From: Costus lasius
Lineage: Eukaryota; Streptophyta; Magnoliopsida; Zingiberales; Costaceae
Assembly: GCA_027563935.2 (NCBI GenBank)
Contig: JANVAS020000222.1
Location: forward strand, 2,418,001 to 2,482,000
Length of the DNA stretch: 64,000 nucleotides
Direction of reading: 5' to 3'
In this document: positions 1-11,584 of the stretch, one piece after another
How positions within the stretch are numbered: the stretch's first letter is position 1
Layout: every line of letters starts with the position of its first letter
Position numbers and translations under genes: made by a program
Notes under the pieces: model-generated
The model's database searches: none
What the model was told of the DNA's origin: nothing
Seen by the model: the letters and a program-made list of their open reading frames with translations, nothing else

Positions 1-412
1 GAAAACACAAGTGATCTCAAGTCAGAGGAAATGTGCCACTTGTCATATCCAAGGAATATTCACATTGTGGACAAACAATTGAACATCCTAGTAGGGTCTG
101 TCCAGTACATCCCATGTACCCATGAGTCTACATCTTATTCCATGCTCGAAGCATCCTATAAGATTAGAACACATATTAGTCTTAACCATATCAAGGCTTG
201 TCTCATGTTCACCAAGATATATCGACTAAGGACATAATAGCTTGTCAGCCCAGCTGAACAGCTTTGAGACATTATTCAGAAGAACATATATTGCAGCAGA
301 CAATGTAGCTAACTGAATAACAACCATGCCTTTATAAACATAACAGTTTATTACATGATACAGATACATTCCCACAGGCCTCAAACATTAGCCTTAAGGG
401 CATACCCCAACA
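1..412 (-). repeat. 3' LTR of element A (cut by window edge)
   Basis: This matches the last 410 bases of the right LTR (7444-7853). On the plus strand it ends CCCCAACA, which is the TGTTGGGG 5' end of the LTR read on the minus strand. The polypurine tract lies immediately beside it at 413-426. About 1293 bases of this LTR should lie before base 1. Confidence 0.93.
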
Positions 413-426
413 ATCTCCCACTTGCA
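413..426 (-). other. polypurine tract of element A
   Basis: Read on the minus strand, GCAAGTGGGAGA sits directly before the TGTTGGGG start of the LTR. It occupies the place of the plus-strand primer, and the same tract occurs at this place in elements B, C and D. Confidence 0.75.
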
Positions 427-432
427 CTTAAT

Positions 433-3400
433 CTAATGGTTGAGAAATCTCAAACCCATATTATTACAGTGCTTCTCATGCTTCTGCTGCGCCAGAGGCT
501 TGGTAAGCGGGTCTGCCAGATTGTCATCTGTATGAACCTTGCAGATTTTGATCTCGCCACGATCTATGATCTCCCTGATCAAATGAAACCGTCTCTGTAT
601 GTGCTTGGACTTCTGGTGCGACCGTGGTTCCTTTGCTTGTGCGATTGCTCCAGTGTTATCACAAAAGATAACCAAAGGATCTGCACTCGAAGGAACAACA
701 CCAAGTTCTCTCACGAACTTACGAATCCACACTGCCTCCTTGGATGCTTCCGAGGCTGCAACATACTCGGCTTCTGTTGTGGAATCAGCAACAGTTGACT
801 GTTTGAAACTTTTCCACACCACTGCACCTCCATTCAAGCTAAAAACATAGCCTGATTGCGATCGAAAATCATCCTGGTCAGACTGGAACGAAGCGTCAGT
901 ATATCCTTCAATACCGAGTTCTTCCTGACCACCATATATCAAGAACATATCTTTGGTCCTCCGCAGATATTTGAAAATGTTCTTGACTGCAATCCAGTGC
1001 GCCATACCTGGATTACTCTGGTAACGACTGGTCACGCTTAACCCGTAAGCGACGTCTGGGCGAGTACACAACATCGCATACATAATGGATCCAATAGCCG
1101 AAGCATAAGGCGTATTGTCCATTTCATCTTTCTCAGTCTGTGTTTGTGGACACTGACTCTTCGAAAGATTCAGACCATGTCTGACTGGAAGATATCCTCG
1201 TTTAGAATTCTCTAAATGAAATCTCTCCAGGACCTTTTCGATGTAAGTACTCTGGCACAGCCCGAGAAGCCTCTTAGATCTATCCCTGTAGATCTTCACA
1301 CCTAACACATAGGCTGCTTCTCCTAGATCTTTCATCTGGAAACATTTCCTCAGCCATGCTTTTACAGCATGCATTTCAGGAATATCGTTTCCAATGATCA
1401 AGATGTCATCGACGTAGAGGACTTGGAAAGTAATCACGCTCCCACTAAACCTCTTATATACACACGGGTCATCCTCGTTCTTGATGAAACCAAATTCGGT
1501 AACTGAGTCATCAAAACGAATATTCCAGCTTCTAGATGCTTGTTTAAGTCCATAAATAGACTTCTTTAACTTGCATATCTTATGACGATCTGCTGGATTA
1601 GTGAAACCTTCTGGTTGTGTCATGTACACATCCTCATCCAGATTTCCATTAAGGAAAGCTGTTTTCACATCCATCTGCCAAATCTCATAATCATAATATG
1701 CAGCTATCGCGAAAAGAATCCGAATAGACTTAAACATGGCTACAGGAGAGAAAGTTTCATCATAATCTATCCCGTAGATTTGTTTGAAACCTTTCGCAAC
1801 TAGCCTGCCTTTATAGGTAACCACGTTACCATCCATGTCAATCTTCTTCTTGAAGATCCACTTACAGCCTATAGGGATAACTCCCGGAGGCGGATCAACC
1901 AAATCCCAAACTTGGTTATCTGACATGGAGTCCATCTCGGCGCGCATAGCTTCAAGCCATCTCGCTGACTCCGGTCCACTGACCGTATCCGCATAAGTGA
2001 GGGGTTCATCATTTTCAATGATGTAGACTCCATCATAGCGCTCAGGCTGTCGACGGATCCTACCCGATCTTCGCGGTTCCCGTGATATCTGAGCCTCAGG
2101 TTGTTCAATAACCTGTTCTACCAGCTCAGGCACATCCAACTCTGCTTGAGCACTTTGTCCTTCCTCTGGATTCTCATCCAGTTTTATTTCTCTCCCACTG
2201 GCCTCTTGCAGAAGAAACTCCTTCTCAAGAAATATGGCCGTCCGAGCAACAAAAACCTTGTTCTCCTTGGGATCGAAGAAATAATAACCCTTAGTTTCCT
2301 TAGGGTAACCGACAAAGATACATTTGTCAGATCTACTCTCTAGTTTCCCAGAGGCGAGCTTTTTGACATAAGCCTCGCAACCCCAGATCCTGATAAATGT
2401 CAAGCTTGGCTGTTTCCCATACCATAATTCATATGGCGTCTTTGAAACTGCCTTGGATGGCACTCGGTTTAGTACCTTTGCAGCTGTTTCCAGTGCAAAA
2501 CCCCAAAAGGAGTAAGGAAGAGTAGCCTGACTCATCATAGAACGAACCATATCAAGTAGCGTTCTATTTCTCCTCTCGGACACACCATTCCATTGCGGTG
2601 TTCCTGGTGGAGTGAGCTGTGAGATAATCCCACACTCCTTTAGATAGTCAGTAAATGCATGACTTAGGTATTCACCACCTCGATCTGAGCGAAGTGCCTT
2701 GATATTACGGCCTAGCTGATTCTGTACTTCATTTTTGAACTCTTTGAACTTGTCAAAAGATTCACTTTTATGTCTCATCAGATAGACATAACCATATCTA
2801 CTGAAATCATCAGTAAAGGTAATGAAGTACTGATAGCCACCTCTGGCATGTTTACTAAATGGCCCACACACATCACTGTGTATAAGGTCAAGTAAACCTG
2901 AAGCCCTTTGACCTTTGTGAGGAAAAGGTGACTTCGTCATTTTACCCATCAAACAAGCTTTGCATGTATCAATCTCCTTATAGGAGAATGATCCCAGCAG
3001 TCCATTTTCATGCAACCGCTTAATGCGTTTCTCGTTAATATGGCCTAAACGACTATGCCATAGCAAGGTGCTGTCATCAGCATACTTGGCTTTCTTAATA
3101 TCAATTTGCTGTATTGAACATTCCATGTCCAACATGAATAACCCATTGTTAATTGAACCAGTTGCATAAACAATATTATCATAAGACAAAATACACTTTG
3201 AAATATTGCATTCAAAGGAAAACCCCTTCCTGACAAGAGCAGGAATGGAGATAATATTTTTAGTTATACTGGGAACAAAGTAACAACTGTTTAGTTCCAA
3301 TACAAGTCCAGATGGTAAAGAAATAAAGTAGTCTCCTACAGCAACAGCAGCAACCCGTGCCCCGTTTCCAACTCGTAGGTCCACCTCATGCTGTCCCACC

Positions 3401-4314
3401 TGCCTTCTTCTCTTGAGTTCCTGTACATTTGAACAAATGTGAACTCCACATGCAGTGTCCAACACCCATGATACAGAAGAAGAAAACATGACCTCAGTCA
3501 CGAATATACCTGAGCCAGAAGCAAAGCTTCCCCTCTTATCTCCTTGGAGCGCTTTACAGTCCTTTTTCCAGTGACCCAGCTGGCCACAGTGGAAACACCT
3601 GTATTCCTTAGACCGCTTGACCTTCTGCTTCAGAGCCTTGCTGTAACTCTTGACAGGGGCCTTGCCCTTCTTCCCCTTCTTTTTGTTCCTAGAAGGAACC
3701 ATCAAGACAGAGGTTGAAGGCTTACCCTTCAGAGTCTCCTCAGTGGTCAAGAGCATATTCAGCAGCTCTGCCGGAGTACAATCGATTTTGTTCATATTAA
3801 AATTAATAATGAACGCGTCGAATGACGGCGGGAGAGACTGCAGAATAATATCCACAGCAAGCTCCTGGTTGATGGTATGCCCCAGTTTCTCTAGAGCCTC
3901 CTTGTGCCCAATCATCTTGAGCACGTGAGCTCCCACTGGGCTCCCTTCAGCCAGTTTGCTCTGAAAGAAGAGCTTTGTCAAATTATAGCGTTCAGTCCTC
4001 GCCTGTGCAGCATACAGCATCTTGAGGTTTGCTATAATCTGTATAGCCGACATATCCTCATGCTGACGCTGCAGCGGTGGCGTCATAGACGCTAGCATCA
4101 GGCAAGCGACATCAATGCTATCATTGACGTGCTTTTCATAGGCTTCCCGAACCGCCCTTGCGGCGTTCGGAGCGGGCTGCGGCGGTATCGCCGTCTCGAG
4201 GACATACAGTTTCCTCTCTGCCTTAAGAACGATCTTAAGGTGTCCAAACCAGTCAGAGAAGTTCGGCCCAGCAAACTTCTCCCTTTCCAGTAGGGATCGC
4301 ACATTGAAGTTCAT
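433..4314 (-). CDS. Ty1/copia Gag-Pol polyprotein of element A, intact
   Basis: This is an uninterrupted 1293-residue polyprotein with copia domain order Gag, protease, integrase, reverse transcriptase, RNase H. Gag ends in a CX2CX4HX4C zinc knuckle (C240, C243, H248, C253) behind a Lys-rich stretch. The protease motif is LDTA with Asp near residue 286. Integrase has an HHCC zinc-binding part followed by D481, D544 and E580 (D-x35-E spacing). Reverse transcriptase carries YVDD at 967-970. RNase H contains DASFQSD and STTEAEY blocks and the frame ends FLNH. Sequence style and a 1.7-kb LTR beginning TGTTGGGG fit the Angela/BARE-1 lineage; that name is from family knowledge, not a search. The start is the first ATG after the long leader and is conserved in elements B and C. 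No break is visible, so it could encode active protein. Confidence 0.95.
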   Translation of the reverse strand: MNFNVRSLLEREKFAGPNFSDWFGHLKIVLKAERKLYVLETAIPPQPAPNAARAVREAYEKHVNDSIDVACLMLASMTPPLQRQHEDMSAIQIIANLKMLYAAQARTERYNLTKLFFQSKLAEGSPVGAHVLKMIGHKEALEKLGHTINQELAVDIILQSLPPSFDAFIINFNMNKIDCTPAELLNMLLTTEETLKGKPSTSVLMVPSRNKKKGKKGKAPVKSYSKALKQKVKRSKEYRCFHCGQLGHWKKDCKALQGDKRGSFASGSGIFVTEVMFSSSVSWVLDTACGVHICSNVQELKRRRQVGQHEVDLRVGNGARVAAVAVGDYFISLPSGLVLELNSCYFVPSITKNIISIPALVRKGFSFECNISKCILSYDNIVYATGSINNGLFMLDMECSIQQIDIKKAKYADDSTLLWHSRLGHINEKRIKRLHENGLLGSFSYKEIDTCKACLMGKMTKSPFPHKGQRASGLLDLIHSDVCGPFSKHARGGYQYFITFTDDFSRYGYVYLMRHKSESFDKFKEFKNEVQNQLGRNIKALRSDRGGEYLSHAFTDYLKECGIISQLTPPGTPQWNGVSERRNRTLLDMVRSMMSQATLPYSFWGFALETAAKVLNRVPSKAVSKTPYELWYGKQPSLTFIRIWGCEAYVKKLASGKLESRSDKCIFVGYPKETKGYYFFDPKENKVFVARTAIFLEKEFLLQEASGREIKLDENPEEGQSAQAELDVPELVEQVIEQPEAQISREPRRSGRIRRQPERYDGVYIIENDEPLTYADTVSGPESARWLEAMRAEMDSMSDNQVWDLVDPPPGVIPIGCKWIFKKKIDMDGNVVTYKGRLVAKGFKQIYGIDYDETFSPVAMFKSIRILFAIAAYYDYEIWQMDVKTAFLNGNLDEDVYMTQPEGFTNPADRHKICKLKKSIYGLKQASRSWNIRFDDSVTEFGFIKNEDDPCVYKRFSGSVITFQVLYVDDILIIGNDIPEMHAVKAWLRKCFQMKDLGEAAYVLGVKIYRDRSKRLLGLCQSTYIEKVLERFHLENSKRGYLPVRHGLNLSKSQCPQTQTEKDEMDNTPYASAIGSIMYAMLCTRPDVAYGLSVTSRYQSNPGMAHWIAVKNIFKYLRRTKDMFLIYGGQEELGIEGYTDASFQSDQDDFRSQSGYVFSLNGGAVVWKSFKQSTVADSTTEAEYVAASEASKEAVWIRKFVRELGVVPSSADPLVIFCDNTGAIAQAKEPRSHQKSKHIQRRFHLIREIIDRGEIKICKVHTDDNLADPLTKPLAQQKHEKHCNNMGLRFLNH

Positions 4315-6136
4315 GGTGTTCGTTGCTGCAGGTATCTACAACAATGCAAGAACAGCAAGGTCAGTATCAATGTATAAGAATCAATCAGGACTTAAGAAAG
4401 ATTCTTTTTCTCACTATTTTATCAGGCGTGAAAAATCCAGCAAAACAGCCCGAAAGAGTAGAACTCTTTTAGTGAGATGGGATCCAGATTTCATACTTGG
4501 TCTCCGCGTCCCGCTCAGGCGAGATAAGATGCACAGAGAGTACAAGCACTAGTTTCTGGTAGGCAGTCCCTGCCGATCGCCAACCCGTGCGATTCCCCAT
4601 CATCCGGGCAGTCCAGCAGACTGTGCCAACTGAGTTGGTACAACACAATCTCTGACCCCACAGATGGCTGCCTCCATGTGCTACCATATGCGCCACATAT
4701 GTAGCCTACATGGTCAAGCTGACCCGACCTACTCCCTGGACCACCACGTGCTATGCTGAGCAACGAGAAGGGATAAATCCCTACTCTGTAACACGCAGGT
4801 GTAATCCCGCACCATCTGAAGATAGATGGACGTGCCCACTGAGTGGGTACAACACGGCTCCAACGATAATCAGAACAGTGAGGTTTCGCGTCAGAAGGCT
4901 TACGAGCTTGATATTTAAGCGTTGGATTTTAACGGTCTTTTATCTTCCTGCCTATCATGCAATTCCTATGGTGATAGCAGAAGATAATTTAACCATGCAA
5001 TTCTAATATTAAGCAATAAAAGAAAGCATGTATCTTATGTGGTAAAAGCCCATAGCCCTAGAAGACCTTAACCTAACTTAAGTCTTCATTTGCTCTTCAT
5101 GGGTCTTTAGCTGCTTATCTGGCCCAAACCAGGGCCCAAGCGCCATCTGCAGCTCAGGTGCACCTACCAGGGAAAATGCGCCTGGTCCCAGAGTCGAACC
5201 CTGGACCTCCCACCTGGTCAAGCCACTGCTGCATGCGCCTCTGCCAAGTGTGCTTTGTGCTCTTGTCTAATTAAATTACAAATTTAACTATCTAGACAAG
5301 AGTGACACGCAGGTCACTTACATTTATAAATTAAAACACAGTGATGCGCAGATCACAATAATTAATTTACAATTGTTTAATACAGGCTCGCAGGCCCCAG
5401 CACAGCACACAATTAATATGGGCAGCCCACATAAGACTAAATAACCAAGCATATGCATCAATCAATAACCATGTGATCCAATCATAAAAATTAAAATTTT
5501 TGAAAACCCCATGGGATCAATTTTAATTTTTCCTTATTTGCCCTACAACCTTACAACGGTCCATCACTAGGGATCCACTCATCCAACCTAGTCAGATCCA
5601 CTGCCCTTGCATGCACCAAGTCCTAACTGACTTGAGTCGACCATAGGGTCAACCATGCATGCGCAAGGGCTGAACGACCACACAGAGTTCTGGCAAACGG
5701 GCGTGACCCCGGGCCTAACTCAGGTGCGTTCATAAGTCGTCTCAAGCAGACATCGCTACACACCTGTCTGCAGTCGACCTATAGCCACCATAGGCTTGCG
5801 CCAAGGTGCTATTTGATCGACCCATTCAGGCTGTCAGATGATCTGATCAGACATTCTGGATCTAACCTAGGGGTTGACTTCAACCCTAATAACCCGTCTA
5901 AGGGTTTATAGTAAAGCCTTAGATCTATAATGAGTCGCGCAAGTATTCAAGTTTTGTAAAACAAAAACAAGATGCGCCAACTTACAACATACATGCGCCA
6001 ATAGATGGAAACATATTTCATACATGAAGTTTCGCAAGATGATAAAACCTATCATGCAACTTTCGCATGTTATATAGATCTAAGCATATGGAATCACAAG
6101 GCCAAAGCAATCATAACGAACATGCATTCAACCAAA
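4315..6136 (-). other. untranslated leader of element A
   Basis: This 1.8-kb stretch between PBS and gag ATG has no convincing coding frame. It aligns, by eye, with the leaders of C (9005-9591 plus 11288-12521) and B (42845-44532), so it is an ordinary part of the element that carries packaging and translation signals in this family. It contains a tRNA-like segment near 5170-5250 that B lacks. The short frames here on either strand are not conserved as proteins. Confidence 0.8.
5170..5250 (-). other. tRNA-like / Pol III B-box-like segment in leader of A
   Basis: On the minus strand the core is GGTTCGACTCT (5190-5200), close to a Pol III B box or T-arm. It is flanked by inverted halves AGGTC and GACCT, with an upstream TGGC...AGTGG stretch that resembles an A box. 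The same segment is in element C at 11585-11665 and is missing from B. It may be a relic of a tRNA-derived SINE captured in the leader. No complete cloverleaf can be drawn. Confidence 0.4.
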
Positions 6137-6148
6137 GCTCTGATACCA
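6137..6148 (-). other. primer binding site of element A (initiator tRNA-Met type)
   Basis: The minus strand reads TGGTATCAGAGC two bases inside the 5' LTR. This is the standard complement of the 3' end of plant initiator tRNA-Met and fixes the inner edge of the LTR at 6151. Confidence 0.9.
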
Positions 6149-6150
6149 AT

Positions 6151-7853
6151 TGTAAGTACCCCTTAAGATAAGGGGGGTCCCCTTCTAGGGGGAGCATAAC
6201 CCTAAAGCATATGGCGCATAAAATTTTCTTCTTGCGGAACTAGGGTTATAGGATCGATATGCATGCTAAAAGATCAACTTGATAATAAGAAAACAATCAT
6301 ACCATCGCCATGGAAAGATGTTTCCTTGGAAGCAAAGATCAAAGTAGATCTTCTCCTTGTCGTCACACACAAGATGATGTCGCTATCTCTCTTGGTGCCC
6401 CTTGTGCTAGCAAGGTTCCAAGAGGTCCTTGTCGAGTGAAGGGAAAATGAGATCTCTTTCTTCTTGGCCGAATCCTCCTCAACCTTCAAAGCGTCGCCCC
6501 ACTCACGAGAGAGACGAGAGGAATATGGGCGAGAGGAATATCTCCGAGCGAAAATAGAGTATATTCTATTTTGATGAGCGCACTCTCCAAATGGAGATCA
6601 TGGTTACTAAAAATAGTAACCACTCCTCACCACAACGTTCACGCCAAGTGAACTTGTCGCCTACTCCTCTCCCTATGAACCAAGCGCTCATTTAGTGAGC
6701 CGGTTCACTTTGGTTCGGTTTAAGAACCAATCAAGCCAATGATCTAGTCTAGATCTTAAATAAACCCTAAGGTTCACGATCTAACCGTCGATCTCAACGA
6801 TGCCCCTGATCTGACCGATCTGGCATACATTCTCTCGATCGAAGCTTACCGATCTCAAGCCCTAATCAATCAAACATGATCAGACCAGATCTCACTCACA
6901 ATCAGAGATTAGATCCCTTTAAACTGAACCCAAACAATTCAGTCCACACGATCTGACTTAAGTAAGCCATATCATCAAATTGTGCGACCCTAAGGGTTTC
7001 CTTTAAATGTCGGTAACGATAACTCACGTTATCACGATCAGTGAGGGGTATCTAGCAACACATCACTGTCTCCCGATAGAAAGGAAAGAGTCTTCCAAGA
7101 CTACACCCAAACCATAGCACAAGTGTGACTCAAATCACTAGGCATGCATATTTCCTTTGCCACTGGATGTTCTTATTGGACAAACCTGTCAAGCTCGTAA
7201 TTCCAATATGATGAGCATGATTAGAACAGATGAACACAGTCACCTGGGTATGGCCATACACTTTCTCAATCATCTCATCCAGGGGGCCCCTTTAGAACAT
7301 CACACTCCTTAAACAAGGAGACGGCAATCCTATGTCTATCACTAGTGCTCTAACCTGACTCAAGCTCACCATCCAAGATAGTCTATAATCATTATGTTTC
7401 AAATGATATTGAACTATCTCAAAACAATGACAATCATCATTTAGAAAACACAAGTGATCTCAAGTCAGAGGAAATGTGCCACTTGTCATATCCAAGGAAT
7501 ATTCACATTGTGACAAACAATTGAACATCCTAGTAGGGTCTGTCCAGTACATCCCATGTACCCATGAGTCTACATCTTATTCCATGCTCGAAGCATCCTA
7601 TAAGATTAGAACACATATTAGTCTTAACCATATCAAGGCTGTCTCATGTTCACCAAGATATATCGACTAAGGACATAATAGCTTGTCAGCCCAGCTGAAC
7701 AGCTTTGAGACATTATTCAGAAGAACATATATTGCAGCAGACAATGTAGCTAACTGAATAACAACCATGCCTTTATAAACATAACAGTTTATTACATGAT
7801 ACAGATACATTCCCACAGGCCTCAAACATTAGCCTTAAGGGCATACCCCAACA
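6151..7853 (-). repeat. 5' LTR of element A
   Basis: The repeat is 1703 bases long and bounded by TG...CA (plus strand TGTAAGTACC to CCCCAACA). The part from about 6836 to the right end is close to the other Angela-type LTRs in the window, while 6151 to about 6830 (R/U5 side) is strongly diverged from B and from the solo LTR. A TTTATATC block present in sister LTRs reads TTTCTATC here, so a TATA function at that point would be lost. Confidence 0.93.
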
Positions 7854-9004
7854 AAAAGGGCCCCCCTGGATGAGATGATTGAGAAAGTGTATGGCCATAC
7901 CCAGGTGACTGTGTTCATCTGATCGAATCATGCTCATCATATTGGAGTTACAGGCTTGACACGCTTGTCCAATAAGAACATCCAGTGGCAAAGGAATCAT
8001 GTATGCTTTGTGAGTTTGATTCACACTTGTGCTGTGATTTGGGTGTAGTCTTGGAAGACTCTTTCCTTTATATCGGGAGACAGTGATGTGTTGCTAGATA
8101 CCCCTGACTGATCGTGATAACGTAAGTTATCGTTACCGACATTTAAAGGAAACCCTCAGGGTCGCACAATTTGATGATATGGCTTACTTAAGTCAGATCG
8201 TGTCGACTGAATTGTTTGGGTTCAGTTTAAATGGATTTAATCTCTGATTGTGAGTGAGATCTGGTCTGATCATGTTTGATTGATTAGGGCTTGAGATCGG
8301 TAAGCTTCGATCGAGAGAATGGATGCTAGATCCCTCAGATCAGAAGCATCAAGAAGTGAGCGGTCAGATCTTAAGCCTTAGGGGTTTATTATGATCTGGA
8401 CTAGTTGCTTGGTTTATTTGGTTATTGAACCAAATCAATTTGAACCAGCTCATTGAATGAGCGTATGGTTCAATTAAAGAGGCAATTGCGATTGGGGTAA
8501 TGCATGGTCGCAAGTGGAGATGGTGTTTGCTATTTTTAGATAGCATGTCACATTCGTGACCACCTCTCACGTTGGCTCTCACGACGCTAATCTCTCTCGC
8601 CTCTTGCCCCCTTTCCTCTGGGATCTTGACACTCGTGTGGTGAAGAGGTTGACAAAAAGGAAGAGGAAAAGAAATCGCCAAGCAGAGAAGCTCTTCATCC
8701 TTTCCACTCGACAAAGAACGCTTTGGGACCTTGCTAGCACAAGGAACGCCAAAGGGAGTAGGCGACATCAATTGTGTGCGTCGCTTTGGAGAAGATCTCT
8801 TTTGGTCTTTGATTCCAAGACACCATCCAAGTGATGACAATGGTGAGAATTTTGTTTTCTTATCTATTCAAGTTTTCGATAGTTGATCATATAATGCATG
8901 CTATTCGATCCTAAGGAAACCCTAGATTCAGCCTATGCCATTTTATCCTTGCGCATGCTTTAGGGTTTCGTTCGCCCCCCCCCCCCCCCCAGAGGGAACC
9001 ATCA
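7854..9004 (+). repeat. 5' LTR of element C, 3' part
   Basis: This aligns with 18591-19743 with fewer than about ten substitutions plus small indels seen by eye. It ends ACCATCA at 9004 just before the PBS. A 16-base C run lies at 8975-8990, where the partner LTR has 21 C at 19709-19729. The missing 5' part should lie left of the window beyond element A. Confidence 0.92.
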
Positions 9005-9006
9005 AT

Positions 9007-9018
9007 TGGTATCAGAGG
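9007..9018 (+). other. primer binding site of element C
   Basis: TGGTATCAGAGG lies two bases after the LTR end, the usual place and sequence for priming by initiator tRNA-Met. Confidence 0.88.
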
Positions 9019-9591
9019 CAAGTTTTAATGCATGATTTATATGATTGCTACATGTTTTGTGATCCATGTTTCAAATATTTAGATCTAGGGTTTTCAACAT
9101 GTGAAAATACATGTTAACTTGTTTCATGCCGAAACTTGTTTTTGTATATTTTGCTTGTTGGCGCATCTTAGGTTTTATCAAAAATCTATATCACTTGCGC
9201 GACCTTCACTAGATCTAAGGCCTTACTTTAAACCCTTAGACGGGTTATTATGGTTGAAGTCATCCTCTAGGTTAGATCCAACCAGTCTGATCAGACTATC
9301 TGACAGCCTAGATGGGTTGACCAGATAGCACGTGTGCGCAAGCACGTGGTGGCTATAGGTCGACTGCGGACAGGCGTGTAGTGATGTCTGATTGAGACAA
9401 CCTATGAACGGACATGAGTTAGGCCCGGGGTCACACCCGCTTGCCAGACCTCATTGTGGTCGTTCAGCCCATGGCGCATGCATAGTTGACCACTGGGTCG
9501 ACTCAAGTCAGTTAGGACTTGGTGCATGTAAGGGCAGTGGATCTGACTAGGACTGATGAGTGGATCCCTAGTAATGGACCGTTGTAAGGTA

Positions 9592-11282
9592 TGATGGAAC
9601 CCTTTCAAGAGGGGAGCGCAAATCATATCTTTCTTTCACATAGCAGCGGAATTAGGGTTTCCACATAAGATCGCATTCTATACTTTCATATAATCAACTT
9701 GAATAACAAGTGAGAGATTCGTTACCATGGCCATGGGAAGGAGTCGGCTTGGAAGCTAGAGAACGATAGGGTTCTCCTCCAAAGTGTGCCACACACAAGA
9801 AGAAAAATGGCCTACACCTTGTCGTCCTTGTGCTAGCAAGGCTTCAAGGTTCTTTGCCGTATGGAAGGGAGAGAATAGCTTGCTTCGCGAGACTCCTTTT
9901 CCTTGTCTTCGTCCTTGTCGTGCTTCACCGAAAATTGGAGAAGCCTTCACAAGCGCATTCAACAAGTGAGTAACCTCCCACACTTATGTGGAGGCGTTAC
10001 ACACATCCCATTTGAAAACCGAATTCCAAATATGGAATGTGTTGAAGGCTTAAGCGTTCACGCCAAGTGAACCAAGCCCTTAACTCACCTTACATGAACC
10101 ATGCGCTCATCCATGAGCCGGTTCAATGTCGGTTTGGTCCAAGACCAATTAACCCAAGCCAAGCCAATAAATGGTCTAGACCATCTATGAACCTAATGGT
10201 TCAAGATCTAACCGTTCATCTCCTGATGCTCTTGATCTCACCGATCTAGCATCATCTCTCTCGATCGAAGCTTACCGATCTCAAGCCCTAATCAATCAAA
10301 CATGATCAGACCAGATCTCACTTACAATCAGAGATTAAATCCCTTTAAACTGAACCCAAACAATTCAGTCCACACGATCTTACTCAAGTAAGCCATATCT
10401 CCAATTTGTGCGACCCTGAGGGTTTCCTTTAAATGTCGGTAACGATAACTCACGTTATCACGATCAGTGAGGGGTATCTAGCAACACATCACTGTCTCCC
10501 GATATAAAGGAAAGAGTCTTCCAAGACTACTCCCAAACCATAGCACAAGTGTGAATCAAACTCACGAGGCATGCATGTTTCCTTTGCCACTGGATGTTCT
10601 TATTGGACAAGCATGTCAAGCCTGTAACTCCAATACTATGAGCATGATTAGATCAGATGAACACTGTCATCTGGGTATGGCCATACACTTTCTCAATCAT
10701 CTCTTATAGAGGGGGGGGCCCATTAGAACATCACACTCCTTGAACAAGGAGACGGCAATCCTTTATCTATCACAAGTGCCCTAACCTGACTCAAGCTCAC
10801 CATCCAAGATAGTCTATAATCATTATGTTTCAAATGATATTGAACTACCTCAAAACAATGACAATCATCATTTAGAAACACAAGTGATCTCAAGTCAAAG
10901 GACATGTGCCACTTGCTGCTTACAAGGATCATTCACATTGTGACAAGCAATGGAATATCCCAGTAGGGTCTGTCCAGTACATCCAATGTACCCATGAGTC
11001 TACATCTTATTCCATGCTCGAAGCATCCTATAGGAGTAGCACTCATATCAGTCTCAATCATATCAAGGCTGTCTCATGTTCACCAAGATATCTCGACTAA
11101 GGACTTATGGCCTGTCAGCCTAGCTGAACAGCTTTGAGACATTATTCAGAAGTACACTTATTACAGCAGACAAGGTAACAACCTGAATAATAACCATGCC
11201 TTTTATAAACATAAGAGTTTATTACATGATACTTTTACAATCCCAAGGCCTCAAACATTAGCCTTAAGGGCATACCCCAACA
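9592..11282 (-). repeat. Angela-type solo LTR with AGGTA duplication
   Basis: This 1691-base LTR runs TGATGGAACC to CCCCAACA on the plus strand and carries no internal domain. AGGTA at 9587-9591 and 11283-11287 is a perfect 5-bp target duplication. It is the footprint of a full element inserted on the minus strand and later reduced by LTR-LTR recombination. Its U3 side is closest to the LTRs of element B. Confidence 0.94.
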
Positions 11283-11584
11283 AGGTAGTAGGGCGTATAA
11301 GGAAATTAAAATTGATGCCAATGGGGTTTTTCAAAAAATTTAATTTCTTGATTGGATCACATGATGATTGATGCCATTTGCTTGTTTATTTAATCTTATG
11401 TGGGCTGCCCGTGTTTAATGTGTGCTGTGCTGGGGCCTGCGTGCCTGGTTAATTTTGTAAATTATTTTTATATTGTGATCTGCGCATCACATTGCATTTA
11501 ATTTATAAAATGTAATTGACCTGCGAGTCAATCTTGTCTAGATAGATTAATTTGTAAATTAGTCAGACAAGAGCACAGAGCACA

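Larger units (their letters stand above)
1..7853 (-). mobile_element. Angela-type Ty1/copia element A, nearly complete
   Basis: A complete internal region (413-6150) lies between a window-truncated 3' LTR (1-412) and a full 5' LTR (6151-7853). It carries an open Gag-Pol frame, a PBS and a PPT, all on the minus strand. The visible LTR overlap (1-412 against 7444-7853) differs only by two single-base indels that I could find (an extra G near 69 and an extra T near 199), so the insertion is young. Its right edge abuts the interior of another LTR (7854 onward) that matches 18591 onward, so A sits inside the 5' LTR of element C. The expected 5-bp duplication on the right is AAAAG (7854-7858); its partner would lie left of the window. 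Confidence 0.93.

Noticed and set aside
3420..3480. Loss of protease activity in the intact copia elements because the motif is DTA and not DTG
   Set aside because: DTA is shared by A, B, C and D and, from memory, occurs in other active plant copia elements, so it is a lineage trait.
355..4095. Many plus-strand frames opposite the Gag-Pol of A (also opposite B, C and D)
   Set aside because: They are antisense shadows of a conserved polyprotein frame, with no motifs of their own.
8364..8840. A 158-codon minus-strand frame repeated at 19102-19578
   Set aside because: Both copies are in the LTRs of element C; repetition is due to the LTR pair, and the product has no recognisable features.
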